DNA of 64,000 nt from Neoarius graeffei (lineage: Eukaryota > Chordata > Actinopteri > Siluriformes > Ariidae): assembly GCF_027579695.1 (NCBI RefSeq), contig NC_083583.1, forward strand, positions 18,254,257 through 18,318,256, in the 5' to 3' direction. Below are positions 20,457-30,865 of the stretch, one piece after another. A program made the translations under genes and the position numbers. How positions within the stretch are numbered: the first letter of the stretch is position 1; the number at the start of each line of letters is the position of its first letter. The notes below the pieces were generated by a model. It was not told where the DNA came from, did no database searches, and saw nothing but the letters and a program-made list of their open reading frames with translations.

Positions 20457-22220
20457 CCCAGATAGCAGAGGGTCGTTGATTCGACGTGGAATCATCGGCA
20501 TGTTCTTCGACCTATACGCCGTCGAATCACCGTCGATCACCGACGTTGATTCAACACCGCTTTGCTCATACGAGTTTCCGTTGAAACGACGTTGAAAAGT
20601 GGCTGGTGGTCGACAGAGAATAGACCCCCTTTCACCCTTTATTCAACTACGTATTTCGGTCGATTTATAGTTGAATTTTCGGCGATGATTCATCCAACTT
20701 TACTTCCTGTTTTATGTACAACAGGAAGGCTACAAATTAAGCAAAACAGGCTAAATTAAACTAGCTAACAATAAAGCATCGGGGCTCTTGCCTAGGATGA
20801 ACACACACATGCATACTTCAACCATGAAAGTGAAACTTAATTTATGTCAATGTGCGTAGGCTACGGCCTGTTTTATGTACAACAGGATATAAAAATGCAT
20901 GCAACAATGCACCTCTCCTAATGTTTGTCAAGCTATCTAATGAGGCATAACTTTTAACATTTATAAGGAACAGAACACACTTGAACAAGTTCTTAGAAAC
21001 ATTTTATGATTTATTTATAATTGTGGCCTATTCCTCCTGCGGCGCAGACACCTGTACATGGAAACAGAAAAACATAACCAAAATTAATTTGATGCAGCAT
21101 TGATAAAGAAAGTCAGCAGTAGGCTATGGGTTTCTAAATGCCACCCTACCTCATTATTTGGACATGGGGAAAAACTATATTTAAAATCCAAAGAGGGATG
21201 GAGGGAGGAAAATTAAAACAAAAGAAAGAAATGAAATATAGAGTAGAGAATATTTGATAAAATTAAGGATGTTTTTATTCAGTAAACATTTAAAAAAATG
21301 TTCTACAACACTCTAGCCTAGTGACTTACCAGTAACAACATAGACTTGAAGTATTCAGATCCGCTCTGCATAAAGCAGCTAAATCCTCTCTCTGTCTCCC
21401 GGCAGAAAGCTCCTTGGTTTGCTTGTGTCTCAATCACAGCTGGTATTCTGTAGAAAGACTTCTTTTCACCTTTCCCATCAGCTTTGTTAGAACCCTAACA
21501 CAGCACAAAAGTTTACCATTGTAGGTTTATGATGAACCAAGTGCCTCGTGGGTTCACATACCGCGCGCTGCCTTTATTTCCCCCAAATCACGAGTTTATT
21601 GGTCTTCCAATGTGGCGCAGGGTTTGTTTACTTCCGGTTTCGGGTGACGTCAGTGAAAGGGGTCTAATGGGGGCATTACCGCCACCCACTGGATTGGGGT
21701 GTAAAGCAGTCTGAACAAAACGTGTAAACATAAACATAGGAGAAATGAACCCGTTTTTCTAACTCGTCCTCACTTAGTCTACTTTTCTTTTTTGATTAGT
21801 CTGGATTTGATATTGTAAATTTAAATGTGAATCAATGTATATTCATCGGACATGAACAAATGAATAAATCTTGAGTAATCTTGAGGGGCGTGTGTGTCCG
21901 GGGCGCGGTGTCGCGGGGGGGATCGAACGAACCCTCCGATCCCCCCTGGCTACGGGCCAGAATTAGTTGCTCATCCTACCAATGTTGAAAACTGGCCGGC
22001 AAAAGTGACGATGGTTCAACGTCGTATATTCAACCTTCTCTGACGGTCGACAGATCAACCTTTACCCACGTTGATTCAACGGTGATAAATCGACCCTCTC
22101 AGACGGCGGAGAAATCGACGTTTCACGGCGCCGTTTCAACGTTGATTTTCTGACATACGACGGAAACCGACCATTCTGACCAAAACTCTACGTCGTTTCA
22201 ACAACCCTCTGCTATCGGGG
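20457..22220. mobile_element. DNA transposon Y with GTTGATTCAACG-type subterminal repeats
   Basis: The ends are CCCAGATAGCAGAGGGT and ACCCTCTGCTATCGGGG. Many short words built on GTTGATTCAACG/CGTCGAAT lie within 120-200 bp of each end in both orientations, as in CACTA/EnSpm-group fish elements. I found no clear target duplication and no coding sequence. About 1.4 kb of the centre is AT-rich and unremarkable. Confidence 0.6.
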
Positions 22221-22427
22221 TTTGGCCTCCCTTTGGCCACCCCATGTAAAAAATCCTGGCTACGCCACTGCATTTCAGGCTTGCAATACATTCCAAGAAA
22301 AGTTAGGATGGGGCAATTTAGCACAAGTAGTAAGGTAAAACAATTCAGGAATGATATGATTTGAAACAGGTGATGTCAACAGGTGATTATAATCATGATT
22401 TGGTACAAAATTAGTATCCAGGAAAGG

Positions 22428-22538
22428 CATGGGCGTCGCCACCATTGAATGTGAAGGGGACGTGTCCCCCTCACATTTCATAATTCTTCATTTGGAGCCC
22501 CCCCCCACATTTCATAATTCTTCATTTGGAGCCCCCCC

Positions 22539-22569
<31 letters not shown>

Positions 22570-24146
22570 ACATTTAACATAAAATATTAGTTCACCCAGT
22601 GCCTTTTCTATTGCTTCGTGAAAGAATCCATTCCACTTGATCGATAAGAGAATACACATCCCACTGAAACTCCACTCCGGGTTTTCCGGGCGTTCCCTAC
22701 AACAGCTCACCGCGCGCGAGTGAAGTGAATCTCAGCGCGAGCGGAGACATTTTTGGTGCAACTGCTCGAAAGTGGAGGAGGTGACGTCAGCCCCATTGCC
22801 ACCTCATAATGTCTTGCTTTTGCTAAAACCTTATTCTTTTGTGATATGCCCTCAAAATTAACCCTAGGCCTCGTTAAATTAATGTTCAACTAAACAATGA
22901 AATAAGCTTAGCCTAATGGGGTATTCTTGATTGATGATGAATTGTTTGCAGTATTTGCTCCCTCCCCAGACACAATGGACATAAGGACATTCTTTACAAA
23001 GAAGCAGAAAGTCAGTCAAAATTTCCCCACAGGACAAAATTTCCCCAAATGTTAGTTCAGTTAGCTGGTTAGATGTATCAGCTAGCTTATTGTTAGCTAT
23101 CATTTAATTCAACCCCAGTATACCTACCTTATTGTAATGCCAAGAATGAGGTCAAGTCTGCTCTGATGATATTTATTGATTCCTTGTTGTGATTTGAAGA
23201 ACTTGTTTTGTCTGGTCTTTGCCAGTTTTCTTGAAAGTAACATGGGAAATCAGTGTATGGGGAAGGAATAGTAGAAAGGAAAGCGATGGAGAGAGATGGA
23301 TGTTATTCCAGGTGGATTGTGAAGGAAAGGGGGATAAAAGTTATGAAGTGGTAGAAATTGTGGTGGCACCAATGTAAGGAGTTATATCTATAAATCTATT
23401 TCTTATACTAATCTGTAAATGTTACTGAAGTACCACCATTGCATGTAGGTTGACAAAACTGCACTTGTTCATTGTGTGAAGTTCTCTTTTATGTGTCATT
23501 GCTTGACAGTGTGATTTTGTGTGAAAAAAGTAAAATGCACCCACTAAAGTCACTGTTGGTGGTTAACAAAATTGCACCTGTTCATTGTGTGAAGTTGTTT
23601 TTTATGTGTCACCGTTGCTCGGCACAGTGTGATTTTGTGTTATGAAGTTTGCATGATGCCATGTCATGCCTGTTCATTGTGTGAAATTATGAATATTCTT
23701 ATTTTTAAACATACAGTTGAGTGTCACTATTGCTTGGCACAGTGGCATGTTGTGTTACATCTAAAACTAAATAAAAAAGGAAACACAAAATAAAAAGTAA
23801 AATGCACCCATAAAGTCATTCTCTAGCCACTTTATCCTATTCTACAGGGTCGCAGGCAAGTCACTGTTGATGATAAATTGTGTCACATTCATCTCATTAT
23901 CTTAGGCAGAGCAGTGGGTTTAAAAACAGGCTGATGAATATATGGACTAGTTAAATGAGGACTTATTGTTGAGTCTCGAAAATAGTCATTGAATTAAGTG
24001 ACTTTTGAAGATAAAATTACGTGTTTAACAACCTGTTAAAAATACACCAGAATGCAGGAAATGGCATCTAATTAATTAAAAATTTTCTGGGGGAGGACCC
24101 CTGCCAGTGTGTCCCCCCCACATTAAAAATGCTTCTGACGCCCCTG
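22428..24146 (+). mobile_element. Long repeat element E, copy 2 (right arm of large inverted repeat)
   Basis: The left end CATGGGCGTCGCCACC and right end GCTTCTGACGCCCCTG are related inverted repeats. The left flank is AGGAAAGG (22420-22427), the reverse complement of the flank of copy 1. Near 22478-22555 a 36 bp segment (CACATTTCATAATTCTTC...) is duplicated, followed by a long C run and a (CA)n tract. Probably a non-autonomous hAT-like element; superfamily not certain. Confidence 0.8.
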
Positions 24147-24149
24147 GTG

Positions 24150-24395
24150 TGTTATATGTGAATATAGAAATGTAATGCATGAGTGGTGTGTGGGTGAGTG
24201 TGTGTTCAGAGTGCATGAGTGGTGTGTGTGTTGAGAGTGCACGAGTGTTGTGTATACCAGTGAGTGTGTTACATGTAAATATAGAAATGTAGTGCATCAT
24301 GCATGAGTGGTGTGTGTGTGTGTGTGTAAGAGAGGATGTGTGTTGAGAGTGCATGAGTTGTATCTTATAGTGAGTGAGAGAAAGACATAGTGTGT
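24150..24395 (+). repeat. Irregular minisatellite, left part
   Basis: Repeated blocks GTTA(T/C)ATGT(G/A)AATATAGAAATGTA are separated by GCATGAGTGGTGTGTG-type spacers and (GT)n runs. The same array resumes at 27260 after the TTAA MITE. Confidence 0.8.
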
Positions 24396-24960
24396 GTTAA
24401 AGGCGTCGTGCGGTAATTTCAGCAATCAGGCTATATCATGTGTCAAAATGTCGGATTTGGTGGGTTATTCAAGCCCCTCGGTTTCCCGTGATCTTAGTGT
24501 CACGATGCGCCCACTACAAGCATTTAAAGTTGACGCGCACAGCCAAATTTAGGCAGCCAGCCGTTAACTAGGTCAACTTATGTGTGACGTCATACCAGTA
24601 ACCTCCCTTGGGTGATGCTGGCCTGTCGCCATGTTTTCTCTATAGTGTGCGTTTACCAGAGTTGTTTACATTGCGGATTTTGTGGATTTATTCAGTTTGT
24701 GGATAGTTTTGAACACTCAAAACACTATGAAATGATGTATTAATATTCTGTGATACAAAATGCTTAATCGGTGTATTGTGTTTGGCTGTAACAACGAACA
24801 CTGAACACTATTTGTGACTGTTGTTATCAATGGATCTGATTTCAAGGTCATGGCTAGGTATTGATAGAAAAAAATATTTTTTAAAAAACACATGTTTTAA
24901 GTGTTTCTATGTATCAATCATTAATTGTACAAAATGATTTTCATACATTTATGTATTTGT

Positions 24961-26327
24961 TAGGGTTGGGCGGTATCCAAATTTTGATACCTTTAAACTG
25001 TCTCTGTGTTTTCCCGGGGTATACGGTATTACCGAGAAAAAAATAATATTTTGTTTCGGCCTACTGTGTAACGTGCGCCTATGCCTCAAATGTACTATTT
25101 AAAAGCAGCATAGCGAATTGTGTGCATTGTGGTATGGATTAAGCAGCAAAGCGAATTTTGTGCATTGATGAATGGATTAAGAGATATTTCAAAGCATCAC
25201 GCAACTCTTCCTTCATCTTGAAAATAGCATTCAACTGTCGTTTACACATGTCTGCGTTGAAACGCATTTGCAGCACTATTTCACCTACTCCATCAAAAAA
25301 AAGTACACGATGAGCAGGATCATACCCTTTCAAGCATGGGAAATAAAAAAAAGAAAAGAAAAAGAATCAACCAACACCCAAGTCCGTTTAGACTGCGCGA
25401 TAAACCATATTCTTCAGCGCAAATGAGGCGAACCTAATTCAAATGCGTGATAGCTGCACAAGGCAAAATCATATGGGCCCACGTCATGCCATGGCGGGGA
25501 AATTAATAATCAAATGGCCTTACCTTGCTTAAAACGTTGTCTTGATCACATAACTCCTTACAATTATTCCACTTAAATCCATACGGTTTAACACACCCAA
25601 CAAAGATAGCAAGCGCATTGCTAATTCCCACCAGAAACCTAACAGTTTACGCTACGATGTTTTCTTCCGTTTCTTCAGTAGATGACATTTCAAACGTTTA
25701 TTACCCACATCCCAAATGTCATACGTTATATTATTTTACCTTGTTGTTACTCATGTAACCTACTCAAAACACAACTCATTGGAGAGATCTCGTGGAAGTG
25801 GAGTACCCCAGGCTATGGTGTGCCTTAGGGGACATATTAGATTTTTCGTTTGGTTTGAAACCAAAATACTGCCACACTGCCGATGTTGTATTTTTTTTTT
25901 TTTTTGCCACTAACTCGTTATCTTGACTTGCCATCTTTCAACCGCGGTCTCAGTCTCTCTTTTTTTTTTTTAGATAGGACAGTATAGAGAGACAGGAAAT
26001 GAGCGGGGGAGAGAGAGACGGGATCAGGAAATAACCTCGGGTCGGCTTTCTGTCAGAATCCAAATGTCACGCAGGGTTGCCATGGTAACGACATAAACAA
26101 CCCTGCACGCGATGAGAACTTCTTTAGGAAATTGATAGAATTAGTGAAAATACAATCACACAGTTATTCGGGATGATCTTCAATTTATTATTTTATATTA
26201 TGACCTCATGTACTCCATATTTATTTAGATATTATATATTTTTTTTAAATGACGGTAATGAGACCAATACCGTTGGTACTTTTGGATACCTCGGGATACC
26301 TTCTTACCGTAATACCGCCCAACCCTA
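24961..26327 (+). mobile_element. hAT MITE (TAGGGTTGGGCGGTAT ends), 1367 bp
   Basis: The ends TAGGGTTGGGCGGTAT and ATACCGCCCAACCCTA are inverted repeats. They have a perfect 8 bp duplication GTATTTGT (24953-24960, 26328-26335). It lies inside the TTAA MITE. Poly-T runs near 25890 and 25960 are the only internal landmarks. Confidence 0.95.
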
Positions 26328-26799
26328 GTATTTGTCATATCTTTCTTTGTCACATGAAGTGTTGTCTTGATAACATATGTGGCACATAATTTTAGCAAAT
26401 GGATGACAGAAGATTAATTGAAAGATTTATGCCACAGAGCTGCATTTAACTAATAATTATCACTTATTACTGACGATTGTACGTTTACTAAACAATGCAA
26501 TACAAAGCTCAATACTCCCAGCCTATAACGTACTGAATATCAAGTTAAAATCAACCGCAATAAAAGGAAAATGATGAAAACTGGAATATCAAGGGGTCTA
26601 CTGTATCAGAAGGCCCACTGCATTTCGCAAGATCGCAAGCTGTCAAGTTGCTAGAATTCAATCTTTCTAGCTATACTTTCACCCCCTACAGCTATCAGTA
26701 TTACACATAATCATAGATTAATCACACAGCATTCTAATTCAAGTGAAAATGGTCTTTAAAAATACACACAAGTAATGATTTAGTCAGAGAAACCAACCA

Positions 26800-27033
26800 A
26801 AACAAGTCTTCAAGTCGCCGGTCTTCTTCATTCTCGTCTTCGTTTCTGTCGTCGTCAGAACTGTCCTCATTTTCTTCTGAAGATGAGCGCTCAGGTTCAA
26901 ATCTGTAAGGCTGGATACCACCAGGACATTCAGCTGTCAAAATCTCTACTTGTGGGCCATTTTCTTCTTCTGTATCGGTAAAATCAAAGCTAATTTCCTC
27001 AGCATCACTCCTATTTTCTGGTGTGTCCGCCAT
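26800..27033 (-). pseudogene. Acidic first exon resembling P2X7-like (ballast-domain) transposon proteins
   Basis: ATG at 27033-27031 gives MADTPENRSDAEEISFDFTD..., then GGIQPYRFEPERSSSEENED and an Asp/Glu-rich run ending RRLEDLF. The IQPYRFEPE motif followed by an acidic stretch is how fish proteins annotated P2X purinoceptor 7-like (intracellular-domain only) begin; many of these are transposon-borne. A splice donor is plausible around 26803. The Cys-rich domain itself is absent. The assignment rests on one motif. Confidence 0.5.
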
Positions 27034-27259
27034 TGCAACTGCACCGAGTGGTTACTGGTATGACGTCACGCAGCTGTTCCATTGACCGAGAGGGGGCGCT
27101 GCAAACGCAGGAAATTTCAAGTGATGGGCATGACCAAATAAGGACCGATTACAACCGCGGGAAGCTTTTGAAAAATCGACGGTCAATTTATTTCGAATCT
27201 CGAAAGCATTCTGGTGCAGAATAATGCGACTTTTATCGCCACTGCATGACTCCTTTAAG

Positions 27260-27495
27260 AGAGTGAAGTATGTGTTCATACATGAGAGAGTGTTAAGACA
27301 GTGCATGAGTGTTACATTTAAATATAAAAATTTAGTGCATGAGTTGTGTGTCTGTGTTGAGTGTATGAATGTTACATGTAAATATAGAAATGTAGTGCAC
27401 AAATTGTGTGTGTGAGTGAGATAGACAGTGTGTTAAGAGAGTGCATAAGTGTTGTGTATGAGTGAGTGTGTTACATGTAAATATAGAAATTGTAT
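27260..27495 (+). repeat. Irregular minisatellite, right part
   Basis: At least three further units of GTTACATGTAAATATAGAAA occur with GTGCATGAGTGTT-type spacers. It is continuous with 24150-24395 apart from the inserted MITE. Confidence 0.8.
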
Positions 27496-27539
27496 TCTGC
27501 GGTTAGAGTGAGCAAAGTGATTCACAAACTCATCCAAGT

Positions 27540-27949
27540 TTAGGCATTTGGCTCGGCTAGACTCCACTCTGAATTGTCTGAGGACAGAATTGTAACTGTA
27601 TGTCTACAAAGTGAGAAAACTTGAAGAGAGTATGAGATGAATAACTTGCCTCCCAAATTAATCGCACGTTCACGTAGGTTGTGTTGTTGGACTAGACCAT
27701 GACTATCTGATGTCACGACAACCTGCTCATCCACCTGCTGCTTGAACGCGCAAAATGTTTGTGTGCTACGGTAATATGCATCCCCGCAGAAACCAAATAG
27801 GCGGAACAAAAATCCAGCGAGTGGAGCTAACATTTTGTGGGACATATCAGTTTTATAAATTTTATTGTCCAGCCCTGGGGTGGCCAGGGCGGGGCCAAGG
27901 CGTGCCCTGGGTTGCCACGCCCCCTGGCCACCCCTTAGCTCCGCCCCTG
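27540..27949. other. Right-hand body of element X
   Basis: The 27880-27949 stretch is G+C-rich (GGGTGGCCAGGGCGGGGCC and similar) and mirrors the left end's GGGGTGGCCAAAGGGAGGCC. A 101-codon minus-strand frame (27845-27540) has no motif I recognise. Confidence 0.5.
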
Positions 27950-28140
27950 CTGAAATGCAGGAATGGATGTACTAGTATATTAACAAATGGAATTAAGTTG
28001 ACCAGACAAAATATGAAATATCTTGGGTTCATACTGTCTGCAATGAAATACAAGTCAAAGTAAATTTAGAAATCACTGCTTTCTTTTTTTAATCTGCATT
28101 TTCCATACCATCCCCAACTTTTTCTGATTAGGGGTTGTAT

Positions 28141-28530
28141 ACACTGATTTACAATGACTGACAGGTGAAGTGAATAACATTTGATTATCTCATTACAATA
28201 GCACCTCTCAAGGGGTAGCATGCAAAGGCAGCAAGTGAACAGTCAGTTCTCAAAATTGATGTGTTAGAATCAGGAAAAATGGGCAAGGGAAAAGATCTGA
28301 ATGACTTTGACAAGGGCCAGATTGTGATGGCTAGACAACTAGGTCAGAGCATCTCCAAAACCTTACTGTGGGATGTTCCTGGTATGCAGTGATTAGTACC
28401 TACCAAAAGTAGTCCAAGGAAGGACAGCCAGTGAACTGATGACAGAGTCATGGATGCCCAAGGCTCACTGATGTGCAGGGGAAGTGAAGGCTAGTCTGTC
28501 CCACAAAAGACAGAACAAAGGACACCGATT
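28141..28530 (+). pseudogene. Tc1-like transposase, N-terminal fragment (element D)
   Basis: ATG at 28279 gives [28 protein letters not shown], the standard start of one fish Tc1-like transposase group. Stops begin about 30 codons in, and the frame is lost after 28500. It abuts the right end of element H. The rest of this transposon is missing. Confidence 0.8.
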
Positions 28531-28537
28531 ACTCAGA

Positions 28538-30175
28538 ACCACTGAGGCAGCTGGGTTAGGAGTGCCTGCTGGCTTGTGTGTTAGGGCTTTTGGCCTGTCC
28601 TTGCCACAGTACCCCTTGTCAGCTCTGAGTCAGCTGCCATTGGATACTGAGCCCAGAGTGCATGGCATCAGGAGAGACCATCTGCATTTCTGCTCTGGGA
28701 CCCTGCTCAATGTCGAACCTGGAACGAGAAGTGCTGGAGAGACAGAAATCAGCATGTAATTTGTGTCTTTATGGCCTCATCCAGGGGTGAGGGCCTCATC
28801 TGGAGTTCTTCCTGTGCCTGAGCTGGGACTACTGGAGGTAGCCCAAGGTGTCTGGGGGTCTCTTGCCTCCAGTCTTGACACCTTTCTTTTCTTTCTCCTC
28901 TCCCCATGTCTAATGTGGCCAAAGTGTACTCCAGGGCAGTGATCATGTCCTGAGACATTGTGGCTGCCTTCATCCCTACTGCTCTCCTCTCATCACCAGG
29001 GAGTACTCTCAGGAACCTGTCAAGGGTCACTCTTGACAGGTTCTAATCTCTGTTGCTTTCAGCTGGTCCATTTGGAGCCACTGCTAAATGATGCATAGAA
29101 GGGTGTCCATCTGCACTCAGGCCTCTCTGCCAGGTTTGTGGGTCCAGCAGTGGAACTCAGCAGCAGCCCAAGTGGAGAAGAGCCCACAGTAGGCCAATAC
29201 TTCTGCCTAGAGAGTGTGATAGTTTTCTGCTTCTTCTACTGGAAGGGTGAAGTATGCTCGCTGAGCTTCCCTGGTGAGGAGAGGGCCAATACATGGTCCC
29301 ACTCTCTTAAGGGACAGCCTTCTCTGGTGGCAACCCTTTCGAAGATGGCCAAGTCGACCTCAACATCGTCATCTGCTGTCATCTTGGTCAGAAGGTGCCA
29401 TGCAGCTCAGGCACAACTGGGGAGAGGGGTTGCCATGGTGGATGCCAGATGACGAGTGCCAGGAGTTCTTGGCTGAAAGCCTTGAGCCATTTACTGCAAA
29501 AGCTGAGACTGTTGCAGAGTCACTTCGAGGTGGTGAATGATGGAGTCCACAGTCAGGGGAGGGGGTTGGGTCTGGTTCTGTGTCCTCTGCCTACATTCTT
29601 TGTCAGTGTGGCATTGAAAAGTGCCTGGGAGAAGACGGAGACACATGAGGCAGGAATAGTGTGAAAAAATTGTCTTATATTTTTGTTAGGAAGGAAAATG
29701 GTGCAGGGAAGGCGGTGTGCATTCAAGTCTTGGCTGTGAAGGTGAGCTCAGTTCAGGGTAGAGGAATAAAGAGCCTCTGTACCATGGTGCAGTTGGTCTG
29801 AGGTACTGGATCTCTGTGGTGGTGAGGGAAGTCCATCTGGGCTGGAGTCTGCTGGCAGAGATACGGAGCAAGTCAGGATCAGGAGGTAGACAAGCGTGCC
29901 ACTTCACGGCAGACCGCTCCTCATGGAAGGTAGATGAGCATGCCCCTTGGTGCACTCCAGCCATGCCGAGTTGTCTCCCCCTGCCCTCGGGCCATGTGGC
30001 TGGTGCTAGTCCAAAACACTGGTGCTAGTCCAAAACACTGGTGCTGACATGGCACAGTTTCTTCAGTGTTGATATGGAGCACAATGGGTGATGTCCATTC
30101 AGCACCACTGAGGCAGCTGAGCGAGGAGCGTCTGCTGGCTTGTGTGTGAGGGCTTTTGGCCCGCTATCACCCCAG
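28538..30175 (-). mobile_element. Gmr1-like (SCAN-related) gypsy gag relic between direct repeats
   Basis: About 70 bp direct repeats at 28538-28612 and 30102-30170 (ACCACTGAGGCAGCTG, GGCTTGTGTGT, AGGGCTTTTGGCC) bound this region. The minus strand between them encodes a gag piece of the Gmr1 type. The repeats might be LTR remnants, but they are short and lack clear TG...CA ends. Confidence 0.5.
28749..29300 (-). pseudogene. SCAN-like capsid C-terminal domain, broken
   Basis: The minus strand reads LPVEEAENYHTL, AEVLAYCGLFSTWAAAEFHC and WTHKPGREA at about 29270-29120. After a break comes LDRFLRVLPGDERRAVGMKA (about 29027-28970). These blocks match in order the SCAN domain, which derives from the capsid of Gmr1-like gypsy elements (known). 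Several stops and a frameshift lie between the blocks, so it is a relic. Confidence 0.7.
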
Positions 30176-30177
30176 TA

Positions 30178-30235
30178 GACAGATACTTTATTGATCCCAA
30201 AGGAAATTTAGTCACCCAGTAATTTGGTATGACAC
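30178..30235 (-). repeat. LINE 3' tail fragment
   Basis: AGACAGATACTTTATTGATC CCAAAGGAAATTTAG matches, in reverse, the 3' end of the Rex/L2-type LINE seen at 37939 (ACTTTATTGATCCC). Confidence 0.6.
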
Positions 30236-30345
30236 ACACATAATAAAAATTAAGCAAGAGGCACAATAAAAATTAGCCTGTATAATGTAACCGCACTATT
30301 CATATAAACATAGTAAACTGAGACTTTTAATTACAAGGTACCATA

Positions 30346-30447
30346 CATATGGAGATGCAGTCAATAAATAATTTAATAGTGCAAAATGACAGTAAATCAT
30401 TTTGCACTGGTAAATTATTTATATACTGCATCAACAATCTCCATATG
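30346..30447. repeat. Inverted repeat (hairpin), arms about 45 bp
   Basis: CATATGGAGATGCAG...AATAATTTA...GTGCAAAATGA is followed after 7 bp by its near reverse complement TCATTTTGCAC...TAAATTATT...CTCCATATG. The right arm has a 5-6 bp insertion. Surrounding 30240-30860 is AT-rich and otherwise featureless. Confidence 0.8.
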
Positions 30448-30865
30448 GCATAATTTATGGCTGATTGGCATAAGTATAAAAATAAGCATACAAAATAAGC
30501 AATTAAGAGAATAAAATTAAAAATGTATTTACCTCAATGTATTTATATCAGTGTATTTAGTTAGGTAAGTAAAAACCAAGTAATTCAAATAATTTACTCT
30601 AAATCCCTCACATTCTTGACGGCTACTTTTCTTATTAGTTTCGCTTTTATTGAATAATTGATTTTAATTAATTAATTAATTAGCTAGCTGGAGATGAAGA
30701 GGTAAGGTACATTTGGACAGGTGATGAAAAGTTCAGTGAAAATGAATAAATAATAAGATAAAGATCTTTGAAAGAGAAGATAAGGGACTGCAAACTTGTA
30801 GAATGTCAAGAAGTGAAGTAGAAAGCAATCTGAATTAATATTACAGCATTGTCAGAGTAACCCTA

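Larger units (their letters stand above)
24401..27254 (-). mobile_element. TTAA MITE (Kolobok/piggyBac-type) with one coding exon
   Basis: The ends AGGCGTCGTGCGGTAA and CACTGCATGACTCCT are imperfect inverted repeats between TTAA (24397-24400) and TTAA (27255-27258). Without the nested hAT it is about 1.48 kb. It carries a promoter-like region with TGACGTCA at about 27061 and an acidic exon at 27033. Confidence 0.7.
20401..27949. mobile_element. hAT-like element X, split by inversion
   Basis: One end lies inverted at 22270 (reading CAGTGGCGTAGCCAGG on the minus strand), next to CATTTCAG (22271-22278). The other end is at 27949 (CCTTAGCTCCGCCCCTG), next to CTGAAATG (27950-27957). These 8-mers are the same duplication once the flipped segment is turned back. 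The body holds Y, a minisatellite and a TTAA MITE. No transposase was recognised. Confidence 0.65.
15621..28140 (-). mobile_element. Tc1-like transposon H, fragmented and partly inverted
   Basis: The pieces belonging to one element are 15621-16278, 18540-18752, 22271-22427 (inverted) and 27950-28140. They rejoin only if the third piece is flipped, and then both 8-mers CATTTCAG and AGGAAAGG fall on the joins as target duplications of the inserted elements. The right end reads AACTTTTTCTGATTAGGGGT followed by TGTA. The left terminus is not visible and was probably lost to the Penelope-like insertion. Confidence 0.8.

Noticed and set aside
25139-25333. Minus-strand frame in the hAT MITE (MKGYDPAHRV...)
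   Set aside because: No hAT transposase motif, and AT-rich non-coding composition around it.
27540-27845. 101-codon minus-strand frame MSHKMLAPLAGFLFR...
   Set aside because: Inside element X, no known motif, no splice signals found; listed only as body of X.
29138-29540. Overlapping plus-strand frames near 29.1-29.5 kb
   Set aside because: Antisense to the SCAN-like gag relic; no independent support.
28538-30170. Direct repeats as true LTRs
   Set aside because: Only about 70 bp, no TG...CA ends, no flanking target duplication identified; left as unexplained direct repeats.
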